64,000 nt of DNA, taken from assembly GCA_900764755.1 (NCBI GenBank), contig CAAFPE010000006.1:58978-122977 (forward strand), in the 5' to 3' direction. How positions within the stretch are numbered: the first letter of the stretch is position 1; every line of letters starts with the position of its first letter. This DNA is from an uncultured Oscillospiraceae bacterium (lineage in GTDB: Bacteria > Bacillota > Clostridia > Oscillospirales > Oscillospiraceae). The position numbers were made by a program, and so were the translations under genes. The notes below the pieces were generated by a model. The model was not told the DNA's origin, ran no database searches, and saw only the letters and a program-made list of their open reading frames with translations. Positions 17,923 through 28,387 of this stretch are shown here, piece after piece.

Positions 17923-19278
17923 GTGCCAATGGAAGACGAACAGCTGCTGCTCCGGCAGATGCCCCACAGTGTGGAGGCGGAGCAGGCGGTGCTGGGCTCC
18001 ATGCTCATTGACGCCCGGTGTGTACCGGAGGTCATCGACCAGCTGCGGTCCGACGACTTCTATGTGCGGCAGAACCGGGAGATCTATGAGACCATCTACT
18101 CCATGTTCAATTACTCCTATACGATTGACCCAGTGACGGTGCTGGAGCACATGAAGCAGAACGGGGTGTACGATGAGAACACCTCCCGGGGCTACCTGCT
18201 CCAGCTGATGGACACCACCCCCACCGCGGCCAACGTGGTGGAGTACATCGGGATTTTGAAGGATAAGACCCTGCTGCGCCGGGTGGCCGAGGCCGCAGGC
18301 GACCTCACCGCCCTGATCCAGCAGGGAACGGAGACGGGGCAGGACATCCTGGAGGCCGCGGAGCAGCGGATCTATGCCATCCGCCAGGGCCGGGCCGCCC
18401 GGGGTCTCATCCCCATCTCCAATGTTCTCATCGATGTGTACGACCGGCTCACCGAGCTGGCCGCCAGCGAATCGGCCATCCCCGGCCTGTCCACCGGCCT
18501 GACCGATCTGGACCGGGCCATCTCCGGCCTGAACAAGTCGGACCTGATCCTGCTGGCCGCCCGCCCCGGCATGGGCAAGACCTCCATGGCCTTGAACATC
18601 CTGCTGGAGGCGGGCAAGAAGTCTGGGAAAAACGTGGCCTTCTTCTCGTTGGAGATGAGCCGGGAGCAGCTGGCACTGCGCCTAATCTCCAGCGAGTGCT
18701 TTGTAGACAACAAAAAGCTGGTCACCGGAAAGCTGACAGAGGAGGACTGGGAGAAGGTGGCAGTGGCGGCGGACTCTCTGAACCGCTCCCGCATCTTCAT
18801 CGACGACGACTCCTCGGTATCCGTGGCCGACATCAGCGCCAAGTGCCGCCGGATGGACAACCTGGGGCTGGTCATCATCGACTACCTCCAGCTGATGCAG
18901 TCCGCCGGTGGGCGGACCTACTCCGGCGAGAACCGGCAGCAGGTGGTCTCAGACATCTCCCGAGCCCTGAAGATCATGGCCAAGGAGCTGGACGTGCCGG
19001 TGCTGTGCCTCAGCCAGCTATCCCGTGCCAATGAGAGCCGCAGTGACAAGCGGCCCATGCTGTCCGACCTGCGTGAGTCGGGTGCCATCGAGCAGGACGC
19101 CGATATTGTCATGTTCCTCTATCGGGAGGGCTATTACGACAAGGACACCCCAAACCCCAACCTGGCCGAGTGCATCATCGCCAAGAACCGGCACGGCGAG
19201 ACCCGGACCGTGGAACTCCAGTGGCTGCCGGAGTTCACCACCTTCGGCAACATGGAGTGGCAGCACGATGAATACTGA
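17923..19278 (+). CDS. dnaB: Replicative DNA helicase DnaB
   Basis: Hexameric replication-fork helicase, 451 residues. N-terminal domain begins PHSVEAEQAVLGSMLID, the linker follows, and the RecA-like ATPase contains Walker A ARPGMGKTS (near residue 208), FFSLEMSREQLALR, the Walker B region LVIIDYLQLM and SQLSRANESRSDKRPMLSDLRESGAIEQDAD. I use the GTG start nine bases after a G-rich site; an ATG two codons later, five bases after GGAAGG, is equally possible. No intein is present. The MITE-like element directly upstream may carry or affect its translation signals. Confidence 0.96.
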   Translation: MPMEDEQLLLRQMPHSVEAEQAVLGSMLIDARCVPEVIDQLRSDDFYVRQNREIYETIYSMFNYSYTIDPVTVLEHMKQNGVYDENTSRGYLLQLMDTTPTAANVVEYIGILKDKTLLRRVAEAAGDLTALIQQGTETGQDILEAAEQRIYAIRQGRAARGLIPISNVLIDVYDRLTELAASESAIPGLSTGLTDLDRAISGLNKSDLILLAARPGMGKTSMALNILLEAGKKSGKNVAFFSLEMSREQLALRLISSECFVDNKKLVTGKLTEEDWEKVAVAADSLNRSRIFIDDDSSVSVADISAKCRRMDNLGLVIIDYLQLMQSAGGRTYSGENRQQVVSDISRALKIMAKELDVPVLCLSQLSRANESRSDKRPMLSDLRESGAIEQDADIVMFLYREGYYDKDTPNPNLAECIIAKNRHGETRTVELQWLPEFTTFGNMEWQHDEY

Positions 19279-19352
19279 CTGTATCTTTGAGATGTGTTTT
19301 TACAAATCCACCCCTAAAAAGGGGCGCGGCAGGAGTTGCTCCGGGAGGATCT

Positions 19353-20813
19353 ATGGGTGATTTTACGGGCGGCCTGTTTCTGGCGCGGGAGTTGATCGCT
19401 CCCGGCAGCACGGTCCTGTGTGCTGTATCCGGCGGAGCGGACTCTGTGTGCCTGCTCCACCAGCTGTACCGCCTGCGCCGGGAGATCCCCTTCACATTGG
19501 TTGCCGCCCACTACAACCACCAGCTGCGGGGGGAGGAGGCTGACCGGGATGCGGCCTTTGCCCGCCAGTTCGTTGTTCTGTGCTGCGGACGGGACCGTCT
19601 GCTCCAGCCCGATGGGATGTGGCGGGAGTTACCCCCAGTGGAGCTGTTCATCGGGAGCGGAGATGTGGCCGGAGAGGCCCGCCGCCGCCGCTGCGGCGTG
19701 GAGGAGACCGCCCGGGCCATGCGCTATGACTTTCTCCGACGGACCGCCCAGGCCTGCGGGGGCCAGTGGATCGCCACCGCCCACAACGCTGGGGACAATG
19801 CAGAGACCATCCTGCTCCACCTGATCCGAGGGACCGGGCTACGCGGGCTGGGAGGGATCGCCCCCAGGCAGGGGGATGTGATCCGCCCTCTGCTGTCTGC
19901 CTCACGGGAGGAGATCGAGGCGTATCTCCGCTTCTGGGGCCTGCCCTGGCGGGAGGACGCCACTAACCGGGACGACACATACACCAGGAACCGCCTGCGC
20001 CACCGGGTGTTGCCGGAGCTGGAGGCCATGTCCCCCGGACTGGCCAATCGTCTGGGAGAGATGTCCGCCCGCCTTCGGGCAGACGAGGCATATCTGATGG
20101 AGCAGGCCCGGACTGCCCTTACATCCCTGGAGGAAATCCCCGGGGGGCTGTCCATTCCGGCGGAGGCGGTGGCGGCTCTGCCCCAGCCTCTGGCGGTACG
20201 GGCGGCCCGCAGCCTGCTTGGCCGTATGGAGCATGGGAATGAGAACTGCTCTGCCGCCCATCTGGAGGGCTTGGTTGCCCTCTGCCGCAGCGGAGATCCC
20301 TCGGCAGAGCTGAATCTCCCGGGGGGCGTCACCGCCCGCCGGGTGTACAGCCGCCTGATTTTGACCCGGTCCGCCCCTCCGGCGGCGCCGGAGAGCCAAG
20401 TCCCGCTGCCCCTGCCGGGGACGGCGGAGCTGGCGGGCTGGACGGTACACAGCACCTTGGAGATCTACCGGGGACAGCGGCAGGGGCCCCTTCAGTTCTG
20501 GCTGGACCAGGACGCGGTCCAGATCCTGACCCTGCGGGGACGGCGGACAGGGGACCGGCTGAAGTTGCCGGGCCGCCCTACCAAGACCGTCAAAAAATGG
20601 TGTGTAGATCAGAAAATCCCAGCCTGGCTCCGCCCAGGGCTACCGGTGCTGGACTGCGGCGGCAGGCTGGCCGGAGTGGCTGGTCTGGGACCGGAAGCCG
20701 CACTGCTCCCCCTGCCTGGAGCATCTGCGTGGTGCATCCAGTTGACCCCGCCTAAGGAATTTCAAAGCTTGGCTGTGCCGGAGTCATCCGGCGCAGAGCA
20801 CACCCAGGAGTAA
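19353..20813 (+). CDS. tilS: tRNA(Ile)-lysidine synthase TilS
   Basis: ATP-dependent enzyme that converts C34 of tRNA-Ile(CAU) to lysidine. 486 residues: PP-loop SGGADS at residues 26-31, HYNHQLRGEEAD, TAHNAGDNAETILLHLIRGTGLRGL, the RNRLRHRVLPEL arm, a TilS substrate-binding region and the C-terminal domain (GRRTGDRLKLPGR...KKWCVDQKIPAWLRP). ATG chosen with GGGAGG four bases upstream. It forms the conserved tilS-hpt-ftsH order. The gap before it holds only a small CCCCT/AGGGG hairpin. Confidence 0.95.
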   Translation: MGDFTGGLFLARELIAPGSTVLCAVSGGADSVCLLHQLYRLRREIPFTLVAAHYNHQLRGEEADRDAAFARQFVVLCCGRDRLLQPDGMWRELPPVELFIGSGDVAGEARRRRCGVEETARAMRYDFLRRTAQACGGQWIATAHNAGDNAETILLHLIRGTGLRGLGGIAPRQGDVIRPLLSASREEIEAYLRFWGLPWREDATNRDDTYTRNRLRHRVLPELEAMSPGLANRLGEMSARLRADEAYLMEQARTALTSLEEIPGGLSIPAEAVAALPQPLAVRAARSLLGRMEHGNENCSAAHLEGLVALCRSGDPSAELNLPGGVTARRVYSRLILTRSAPPAAPESQVPLPLPGTAELAGWTVHSTLEIYRGQRQGPLQFWLDQDAVQILTLRGRRTGDRLKLPGRPTKTVKKWCVDQKIPAWLRPGLPVLDCGGRLAGVAGLGPEAALLPLPGASAWCIQLTPPKEFQSLAVPESSGAEHTQE

Positions 20814-20835
20814 GCGTGAGGAAAGGAAGAATATT

Positions 20836-21378
20836 ATGTTGGAAAAAGACATTCAGGAAGTTCTCTTCAGCGAGGAACAGCTGGCCAGCCGGGTGAATGA
20901 GATCGCCCAGCAGATCACCCGGGACTACCAAGGGAAGGAGATCGTCCTCATCAGCGTCCTCCGGGGCTCCTTCGTCTTTATGGCGGATCTGTGCCGCCGG
21001 ATTGACCTGCCCTGCACGGTGGACTTTATGGCCGTGTCCTCCTATGGCTCTGGCACCTCCTCTACTGGTCAGGTCCAGATCACCAAGGACCTCTCCGGTG
21101 ACATCGCCGGGAAGCACATCATCGTGGTAGAGGATATTCTGGACTCAGGGAACACCCTGAGCTATCTGCTGAAGCTGCTGGAGCAGCGCGGTCCCGCCTC
21201 CATCAGGCTGTGCACCCTGCTGGACAAGCCGGAGCGCCGTACCAAGCCGGTGGAGGTCCACTACTCCGGCTTTACCATCCCTGACGCGTTCGTGGTGGGA
21301 TACGGCCTGGACTATGCCGAGCACTACCGCAATCTGCCCTACATCGGGATCCTGAAGCCTGAGGTCTACGGCGGCTGA
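20836..21378 (+). CDS. hpt: Hypoxanthine phosphoribosyltransferase
   Basis: Purine salvage enzyme forming IMP/GMP from hypoxanthine/guanine and PRPP; 180 residues, normal length. PRPP-binding motif VVEDILDSGNTLSYL (about residues 95-109), VLRGSFVFMADLCRR, the flexible loop with VSSYGSGTSSTGQV, and the C-terminal FVVGYGLDYAEHYRNLPYIG are all present. It sits between tilS and ftsH, where B. subtilis hprT lies. An AAAGGAAG site precedes the ATG. Confidence 0.96.
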   Translation: MLEKDIQEVLFSEEQLASRVNEIAQQITRDYQGKEIVLISVLRGSFVFMADLCRRIDLPCTVDFMAVSSYGSGTSSTGQVQITKDLSGDIAGKHIIVVEDILDSGNTLSYLLKLLEQRGPASIRLCTLLDKPERRTKPVEVHYSGFTIPDAFVVGYGLDYAEHYRNLPYIGILKPEVYGG

Positions 21379-21459
21379 CAACTCCAAGCGCCGGAAGAGC
21401 CGGTTGGCGGACCGCGCTCCCCGAGTATCCCTATACCGCCGGAAAGGAAGTGTCCTCTC

Positions 21460-23334
21460 TTGAAGCGATTCAGTTCCCGGGATGTGATGCTCTATCTCAT
21501 GCTGCTCCTGCTGATGATCTTTGCGGTCAACACGGTTCAGCAGATGAATGAGGCGGACGATCCCACATATAGTCAGGTCCGGACCCTGTTTGAGCAGGAG
21601 AAGGTCAAATATTTCGTATTGAATGGAAATGACCTGGGCCTGCAGATCCGGGAGGAAGGAGACAAGGTCAGCACGGTCCACTATCAGCTGTCTGACCTGT
21701 CCGTGTTCTATTCGGACCTGCATGAACTGATTGACCGGCAGCACGAGAGCGGTGTGCTGGAGGGCTATGACTATAAGGTGGGCATCGAAGGGAGCTGGTG
21801 GTACCGGATGCTCCCCTATCTGATCCTGCTGCTGGTCATGGCCGCCTTCTGGTACATGATGTATCTGCGGCAGTCGGGGGGAAGTTCCGGTGGAGGCCCG
21901 GGGCCCAGCCGCTTCGGACACGCCCGCACCCGCACCCTGGCCGACCAGGGGAAGAAGGTCACCTTCCAGGATGTGGCTGGTGCAGAGGAGGAGAAGGAGG
22001 AGCTACGGGAGATCGTAGACTTTCTTCGGGATCCCCAGAAGTTCATTTCCCTGGGCGCCCGCATCCCTAAGGGTGTGCTGCTGGTGGGGCCTCCAGGCAC
22101 CGGCAAGACACTGATTGCCAAGGCGGTGGCCGGTGAGGCGGGGGTCCATTTCCTGTCCATCTCCGGCTCTGACTTCGTGGAGCTGTATGTGGGCGTGGGC
22201 GCAAGCCGGGTCCGGGACCTGTTTGACCAGGCCAAGAAGGAGGCCCCCGCTATCGTATTCATTGACGAGATCGATGCCGTGGGCCGACAGAGAGGGGCCG
22301 GTCTGGGCGGCGGCCACGACGAGCGGGAGCAGACGCTGAACCAGCTTCTGGTGGAGATGGACGGCTTCGCCTCTAACGAGGGGGTCATCGTCATGGCAGC
22401 CACCAACCGCCAGGACATCCTGGATCCCGCCCTGCTGCGGCCCGGCCGCTTTGACCGGCAGATCTATGTGGGACTGCCCGACATCCGGGGCCGGGAGGAG
22501 ATCCTGAAGGTCCACGCTCGGAAAAAGCCACTGGCGGAGGACGCTTCCCTGTCCGACCTGGCCAAGGCCACGGCGGGCTTCACTGGGGCCGACCTGGAGA
22601 ATCTGCTCAACGAGGCGGCCCTGCTGGCCGCCCGGTCCGACAAGCGCTTCATCACCATGGCCGATCTCCATGAGGCCATGATGAAGGTGATCGCTGGTCC
22701 GGAGAAGAAGAGCCGGGTGGTCACGCCCCAGGCCAGGCGACTCACTGCCTATCACGAGGCGGGACACGCCGTGGTCATCCACGAACTGGACAGCCAGGAT
22801 CCGGTGCACCAAATCACCATCATCCCCCGCGGCCCTGCCGGCGGCATGACCATCTCTCTGCCCCAGGAGGACCGGGCCTATCAGTCCCGCCGGGAACTGG
22901 AGGAGCGCATTGCGGTGTGCCTGGGCGGCCGGGTGGCAGAGCAGCTGGTGCTGGGGGATGTATCCACTGGGGCATCCAGCGACATCCAGAAGGCGTCCTC
23001 AATCGCCCGCTCCATGGTCACCAAGTTTGGCATGAGCGACAAGCTGGGTGCCATCGCCTATGGCAACGAGAGCGACGAGGTATTCATAGGCCGGACCATG
23101 GCCCAGGCCCGCAGCTACTCAGAGGAGGTGGCCGGCCTCATCGACGAGGAGGTCAAGGCCATTGTGGACCAGGCATATTCCCGGTGCGAGGAGATCCTCA
23201 CCCGGTGCCGGAAGGAACTAGAGCTCACCGCCCAGTACCTTCTGACCCACGAGACCATGAGCGGCGAGACCTTCGCCCGGGTGTTCACTGATCCTGACGG
23301 AGATGAATTTACTACCCTGCCCCCCCAGGAGTGA
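21460..23334 (+). CDS. ftsH: ATP-dependent zinc metalloprotease FtsH
   Basis: Membrane AAA+ protease, 624 residues. Two N-terminal membrane helices (about 8-25 and 112-130) flank the extracytoplasmic region; the AAA domain has Walker A GPPGTGKT (210-217), Walker B IVFIDEIDAVGR and the second region of homology TNRQDILDPALLRPGRFDR; the M41 zinc site is HEAGH (432-436). The start is a TTG nine bases after GGAAAGGAAG. Third gene of the tilS-hpt-ftsH cluster and closed by a terminator. Confidence 0.96.
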   Translation: MKRFSSRDVMLYLMLLLLMIFAVNTVQQMNEADDPTYSQVRTLFEQEKVKYFVLNGNDLGLQIREEGDKVSTVHYQLSDLSVFYSDLHELIDRQHESGVLEGYDYKVGIEGSWWYRMLPYLILLLVMAAFWYMMYLRQSGGSSGGGPGPSRFGHARTRTLADQGKKVTFQDVAGAEEEKEELREIVDFLRDPQKFISLGARIPKGVLLVGPPGTGKTLIAKAVAGEAGVHFLSISGSDFVELYVGVGASRVRDLFDQAKKEAPAIVFIDEIDAVGRQRGAGLGGGHDEREQTLNQLLVEMDGFASNEGVIVMAATNRQDILDPALLRPGRFDRQIYVGLPDIRGREEILKVHARKKPLAEDASLSDLAKATAGFTGADLENLLNEAALLAARSDKRFITMADLHEAMMKVIAGPEKKSRVVTPQARRLTAYHEAGHAVVIHELDSQDPVHQITIIPRGPAGGMTISLPQEDRAYQSRRELEERIAVCLGGRVAEQLVLGDVSTGASSDIQKASSIARSMVTKFGMSDKLGAIAYGNESDEVFIGRTMAQARSYSEEVAGLIDEEVKAIVDQAYSRCEEILTRCRKELELTAQYLLTHETMSGETFARVFTDPDGDEFTTLPPQE

Positions 23335-23348
23335 CTGGAACGAAATGT

Positions 23349-23381
23349 GCCGGCTGTCCCATGACAGTCGGCGCGTTTTTT
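23349..23381 (+). terminator. Terminator after ftsH
   Basis: GCCGGCTGTC, CCAT loop, GACAGTCGGC (one mismatch), then GCG and six Ts. It overlaps the end of spoIIR on the other strand. Confidence 0.85.
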
Positions 23382-24003
23382 AGGAAAACAGGAATCCCTT
23401 CCACTCCCCCAGCAGTTCCATGGCCTTGAATTTCAGCACATAGCCCTGGTCCTCCTCGGTGATGAGGGCGGCCTGACCTGGGGAGAAGTATCCCGCCGCA
23501 GCTGCCTCATCCACCGTCTCAGCGGCGGCCTCCAGGCAGAGAGGGGGGAAGGCCACGCACCACCAGTTCTGCCCCTGTCCCGCGCCGATGACGACCCGCA
23601 GGGCGGTGTACTCCCCCGCAGGGAGGGCAAAGCCCCCATACTCCTTGGTGGGGAACCAGCACCGCTCCAGGCTGGCGGTCACCGGCTCGCTCCGTCCGGC
23701 CTCCGCCACCACCGCCCGACCCGCCGCGGCCAGATCCTCAAGATTGGCCTCCAGGGCGGCTTTAGCCTCCTCCAGAGTGGCATGGGCGGGGTAAAAGGTC
23801 TCCGTTTCGGCCAGCACCCGGTCCCGAACCCGGAGTTTCAGTGCCTGGTCCTCTGGGCTGTCTGAGTGGGCGATCACATGAAAGCGGATCACCCGGTTGG
23901 CCAGCTGGGTCTGCTCCCGGTCCAGCCAGAAGCCGCCCAGCAGTCCACACAGCAGCCCGAACATCAGGGCAAGCTCCCAGCGCTTCAAATTCCGATCCAA
24001 CAT
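23380..24003 (-). CDS. spoIIR: Stage II sporulation protein R
   Basis: Forespore-secreted signalling protein that triggers SpoIIGA processing of pro-sigma-E in the mother cell. 207 residues: N-terminal signal/anchor helix (LALMFGLLCGLLGGFWL), then RFHVIAHSDSPEDQALKLRVRDRVL, the SpoIIR family hallmark, and WWCVAFPPLC further on. I use the ATG; a GTG three codons earlier is possible and has a somewhat better placed GGGA. Remarkably the start codon abuts the U tract of the ispE terminator, so the ribosome site and any forespore promoter must lie in or upstream of that hairpin. Confidence 0.9.
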   Translation of the reverse strand: MLDRNLKRWELALMFGLLCGLLGGFWLDREQTQLANRVIRFHVIAHSDSPEDQALKLRVRDRVLAETETFYPAHATLEEAKAALEANLEDLAAAGRAVVAEAGRSEPVTASLERCWFPTKEYGGFALPAGEYTALRVVIGAGQGQNWWCVAFPPLCLEAAAETVDEAAAAGYFSPGQAALITEEDQGYVLKFKAMELLGEWKGFLFS

Positions 24004-24064
24004 AAAAAACACCGTCCATCCCTATGTAGTACCCGCGGTACAGATAGGATGGACGGCTTTTTAT
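24004..24064 (-). terminator. Terminator hairpin between ispE and spoIIR
   Basis: On the minus strand CCGTCCATCCTAT pairs with ATAGGGATGGACGG (one bulge) around a GTACC...GGTAC inner stem, followed by TGTTTTTT. The last T directly precedes the spoIIR ATG. Confidence 0.8.
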
Positions 24065-24068
24065 TCTT

Positions 24069-24920
24069 TTAAACCGTCTGGCACAAAAATGTGTCCCGGC
24101 AATTCTCGGCCAGAGCGGCCCGGGCGGCCTCCGCCGCCTCCGAACAGTCAAAGAAGCCGAAGGCCGTTGGACCGGTGCCGCTCATGTTGGCCCCCAGGGC
24201 CCCCGCCTGGATCAGGGTATTTTTCAGCTCCCGCACCCGTTCCCTCTGCCGCGGAGGAAGAACGTCCTCAAACACATTGTACATCCGCCGGGCGGCTCCC
24301 CCCAGGTCCCCCGTCTCCAGGGCAGAGAGCAGGCCGTCTGTGTCGGGCCGGCAGCGCAGGCGGACGCTGTCGATGCGGGCAAAGAGCTCCGGCGTGGAGA
24401 TGGAAAACTCCGGCTTGCAGACCACCACCCAGCAGCGGGGCAGGGGGGGCAGCGGAGTGAGATGCTCGCCTCTGCCCTCCGCCAGGGCAGTGCCGCCCAA
24501 AACGCAGTAGGGCACGTCGGAGCCCACCTGCTCCCCCACCCGGGCCAGCTCTGCCGGGGTAAGGGGGCTGCCCGCCCGCTGGTTCAGGGCCCGGAGGACG
24601 GCGGCGGCGTCTGTGCTCCCACCGGCCATGCCGGCGCACACCGGGATGCGCTTCCGGATGCAGATGTCCAGGTCCTCAGCCGGGCGGTCCAGAGCCTCCC
24701 AGAACCGGCGCGCGGCCATGGCGGCCAGATTTTTCTCCCCAGTGGGGAGAAAGTGCAGGTCGGTACTCACCCGCAGGCCCTGGCCCTGGTTGGGGGTGAG
24801 GGTCAGGGTGTCACAAAGGGTGATGGACTGCATCACCATCCGCAGATCGTGATAGCCGTCCGGCCGCTTCCCCAGCACATCCAGGGTCAGATTCAGCTTG
24901 GCAAAGGCCTGTATCTCCAC
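24069..24920 (-). CDS. ispE: 4-diphosphocytidyl-2-C-methyl-D-erythritol kinase
   Basis: GHMP kinase of the MEP isoprenoid pathway; 283 residues, normal length. N-terminus EIQAFAKLNLTLDVLGKRPDGYHDL with substrate-binding Lys and His, ATP-binding PVCAGMAGGSTDAAAVLRAL (about 90-110), and the C-terminal glycine-rich MSGTGPTAFGFF. It lies downstream of the DUF1015 gene with 16 bases between and ends in the hairpin that precedes spoIIR. The ispE-spoIIR neighbourhood is common in Clostridia. Confidence 0.95.
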   Translation of the reverse strand: MEIQAFAKLNLTLDVLGKRPDGYHDLRMVMQSITLCDTLTLTPNQGQGLRVSTDLHFLPTGEKNLAAMAARRFWEALDRPAEDLDICIRKRIPVCAGMAGGSTDAAAVLRALNQRAGSPLTPAELARVGEQVGSDVPYCVLGGTALAEGRGEHLTPLPPLPRCWVVVCKPEFSISTPELFARIDSVRLRCRPDTDGLLSALETGDLGGAARRMYNVFEDVLPPRQRERVRELKNTLIQAGALGANMSGTGPTAFGFFDCSEAAEAARAALAENCRDTFLCQTV

Positions 24921-24936
24921 AAAATCACCTCGTCGC

Positions 24937-26220
24937 TCAGACCCGGATACGCCGGACCTCCAGATAGAACCGCTTGTCGTGGGCCTCTCCCATAGAGAAG
25001 GTCTTGCGGGGCAGCACCCCGTCGTGGATCACGGTGGGGAACAGCTCCTCCTTGCCCATAGCGGGCAGCAGGAACCCCACAGTGCTTGGTTGGGCGGCCA
25101 GGCTGCGCACCACATCCTCTCCGTGGATGTAGTCCACCCGGGCCTCAGGATGGGAGAGAAGGTACTCGTCCAGAAAGCGCTGCAAGGTGCCCACAGGCAG
25201 CTGGGCGGAGGGCTGAGGGACCGACACGGTTCCCTCCTGGTCTTCGGTCACCCAGGTCAGTTGGTGGCCCTCCAGGTGATCCGTCCGGCTGCTGCCTGGA
25301 TAGAAGGCGGCCAAGGCGTCCAGAAGCGCCTCTGGATCTGCCCCAAATACCACCCGGTGGATGGGCTCGAACTCCAGGGAATCGTCATGGAGGTTGTTCA
25401 GTTCCACCAGGGCGTACCGTGCAGGCAGGCTGTCCCACTGCTCCGGCGGGCAGAGCTTCTTCTGCCGCTCATAGCACTCCTTGGCAGTCGCCAAGGAATG
25501 GTTTCCGTCCCCCACAGCAAAGAGCATCACAGGCAGGCCGCTGGTGTGGTACCGGGCGTTAAAGGCATCGGGGTCGGCCAGGTCGGCCAGGGCGCTGGCG
25601 GTCTGCTCCCACTGGGCCTGGGTCAGCTCCCAGCCCCGGATGTGTCCGCCCCGCTCCATCAAGTCAAAGTCGTAGAGGGGGCGCATCTCTGCCGTCTGGC
25701 CGGACAGCGGCTCGATCACGGTCCGGCCCGGATCATCGGCCAGCAGCATCACATGGGGCAGCTCGATGGGGGCATTTTTCCGCACTGCCACCCGGGGCGG
25801 GATGCGTGAGAGCACTGTCCCCTCAGTGGCCCGGATGGGGGCGGCGGAGCCGGGCTCATAGTCGTACTGCTCCAGATCGATCCGGCCCACCAGGCCGCGG
25901 CGGACCTTACCGCTGTCCAGGGTGCGCTCGATGTAAAAGACCGCATCGGGGTGGATCTGGAACCGGCCCTCCCGGAGATAGCGGCTCATCATGCTGTTGA
26001 TCTCCATGATGTCGCTTTGGGTATCGGGGCCCTCCAGCCGGCTCTCCGGCAGGATGAGGCGCAGGGTGGAGGGGGCGGAGCCCACCCGCTCCTCCACCCG
26101 ATGCCAGTACTCCGGCTGAGAGGTATACTGGTCGCAGGCCACTACCGACCACATGGACATATCGCAGTCCCGGGGCAGGAGGATGTCCGCGGGCCGGAAG
26201 GGCAGTTTAATTTTTTTCAT
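24937..26220 (-). CDS. DUF1015 family protein
   Basis: Cytosolic protein of 427 residues, typical of DUF1015. It starts KLPFRPADILLPRDCDMSMWSVVACDQYTSQPEYW and contains DGNHSLATAKECYE (about 240), family-conserved blocks. The biochemical role is not established; in Clostridia the family is often encoded next to serine biosynthesis genes, and here two genes upstream is a ThrH-type phosphoserine phosphatase, so a link to serine metabolism is an inference. It overlaps the preceding small membrane protein gene by 14 bases. Confidence 0.85.
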   Translation of the reverse strand: MKKIKLPFRPADILLPRDCDMSMWSVVACDQYTSQPEYWHRVEERVGSAPSTLRLILPESRLEGPDTQSDIMEINSMMSRYLREGRFQIHPDAVFYIERTLDSGKVRRGLVGRIDLEQYDYEPGSAAPIRATEGTVLSRIPPRVAVRKNAPIELPHVMLLADDPGRTVIEPLSGQTAEMRPLYDFDLMERGGHIRGWELTQAQWEQTASALADLADPDAFNARYHTSGLPVMLFAVGDGNHSLATAKECYERQKKLCPPEQWDSLPARYALVELNNLHDDSLEFEPIHRVVFGADPEALLDALAAFYPGSSRTDHLEGHQLTWVTEDQEGTVSVPQPSAQLPVGTLQRFLDEYLLSHPEARVDYIHGEDVVRSLAAQPSTVGFLLPAMGKEELFPTVIHDGVLPRKTFSMGEAHDKRFYLEVRRIRV

Positions 26221-26437
26221 CTTGTCTCATCTCTTTCCAAAGGGTGTCCAGTTTTTCTTCCAGAAACTCTACCCGCTTGTGGAGCATATAAGCAAGGGTC
26301 AGGAGAGCAGCCAGCAGCAGTGCGATGATGGCCAAGATGCCCGCACCGCAAAATGTTGCTGCAAGCATATAGAACAACAGCCAGAGACCAGTTCCCCCCA
26401 GCAGCATGAATAACACAAAAAAGAACTTATTACCCAT
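26207..26437 (-). CDS. Small two-helix membrane protein
   Basis: 76 residues: two adjacent membrane helices (about 4-24 and 31-52, mostly Leu, Ala, Gly) then a charged amphipathic tail (HKRVEFLEEKLDTLWKEMRQDEKN) likely to be a short cytosolic coiled coil. A clear AAGGAGGGA site is present. It overlaps the start of the DUF1015 gene by 14 bases, so the two are translationally linked. I do not recognise the family. Confidence 0.65.
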   Translation of the reverse strand: MGNKFFFVLFMLLGGTGLWLLFYMLAATFCGAGILAIIALLLAALLTLAYMLHKRVEFLEEKLDTLWKEMRQDEKN

Positions 26438-26470
26438 GGCGATCCCTCCTTGTATTTTCCCTTGTCAGGA

Positions 26471-27070
26471 TCAGAGCGCCCCCTCGATGGCGGCCAGCAG
26501 GTCGCTGAACTCCTCATAGGCGGGCAGCTCCGGGTGATCGGCCTTGATGGCGTCGGTGGATTTGAAGAGAAAGCCCGCCTTGCTGGCCTGGATCATGCCC
26601 AGGTCGTTGAAGCTGTCCCCGGCGGCGATGGTGTCATAGCCGATGGACTGCAGGCCCCGAACCGTGGTCAGCTTGGACTGGGGGCAGCGCATCCGGAAGC
26701 CGGTGATCTCACCGCTGTCCGCCACCTCCAGGGTGTTGCAGAAGATGGTGGGCCAGCCCAGCTTCTCCATCAGGGGCTTGGCAAACTGCTCAAAGGTGTC
26801 GCTGAGGATAATGACCTGGGTTTCCTTCCGAAGGGCGTCCAAAAACTCCTTGGCTCCGGGGAGCGGGTCGATCTTGGCGATAGTGTCCTGGATCTCCCGG
26901 ATCCCAAGCCCATGCTCCTTCAAAATGCCCAGACGCCAATGCATCAGCTTGTCATAATCGGGCTCATCCCGGGTGGTGCGCTTCAGTTCGGGGATTCCGC
27001 TGGCCTCGGCGAAGGCGATCCAGATCTCCGGGACCAGGACGCCCTCCATGTCTAAACAAACAATATTCAT
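26471..27070 (-). CDS. thrH: ThrH-type phosphoserine phosphatase / homoserine phosphotransferase
   Basis: HAD-superfamily enzyme of 199 residues. Motif I is CLDMEGVLVPE (DxE in place of the usual DxD, the ThrH hallmark), motif II ILSDTFEQF, Lys in the PQSKLTTV region, and motif III AAGDSFNDLGM. Pseudomonas ThrH has phosphoserine phosphatase and phosphoserine:homoserine phosphotransferase activities; which applies here is unknown. It follows an aminotransferase gene by 135 bases and precedes DUF1015, suggesting an amino acid metabolism operon. Confidence 0.88.
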   Translation of the reverse strand: MNIVCLDMEGVLVPEIWIAFAEASGIPELKRTTRDEPDYDKLMHWRLGILKEHGLGIREIQDTIAKIDPLPGAKEFLDALRKETQVIILSDTFEQFAKPLMEKLGWPTIFCNTLEVADSGEITGFRMRCPQSKLTTVRGLQSIGYDTIAAGDSFNDLGMIQASKAGFLFKSTDAIKADHPELPAYEEFSDLLAAIEGAL

Positions 27071-27205
27071 GGGATTCTTCTCCTTTTCAGACCACGGGCC
27101 GGAGCAGAGGGCTATGCCCCGTAAGCCGGCCCGCGGATGTGGTATTGATGTGATGGCGCGCCGGTCTGCGGCGCCGGGTCCAAACCCTTTGAGGGGAGTC
27201 CAGGG

Positions 27206-28383
<1,178 letters not shown>

Positions 28384-28387
<4 letters not shown>

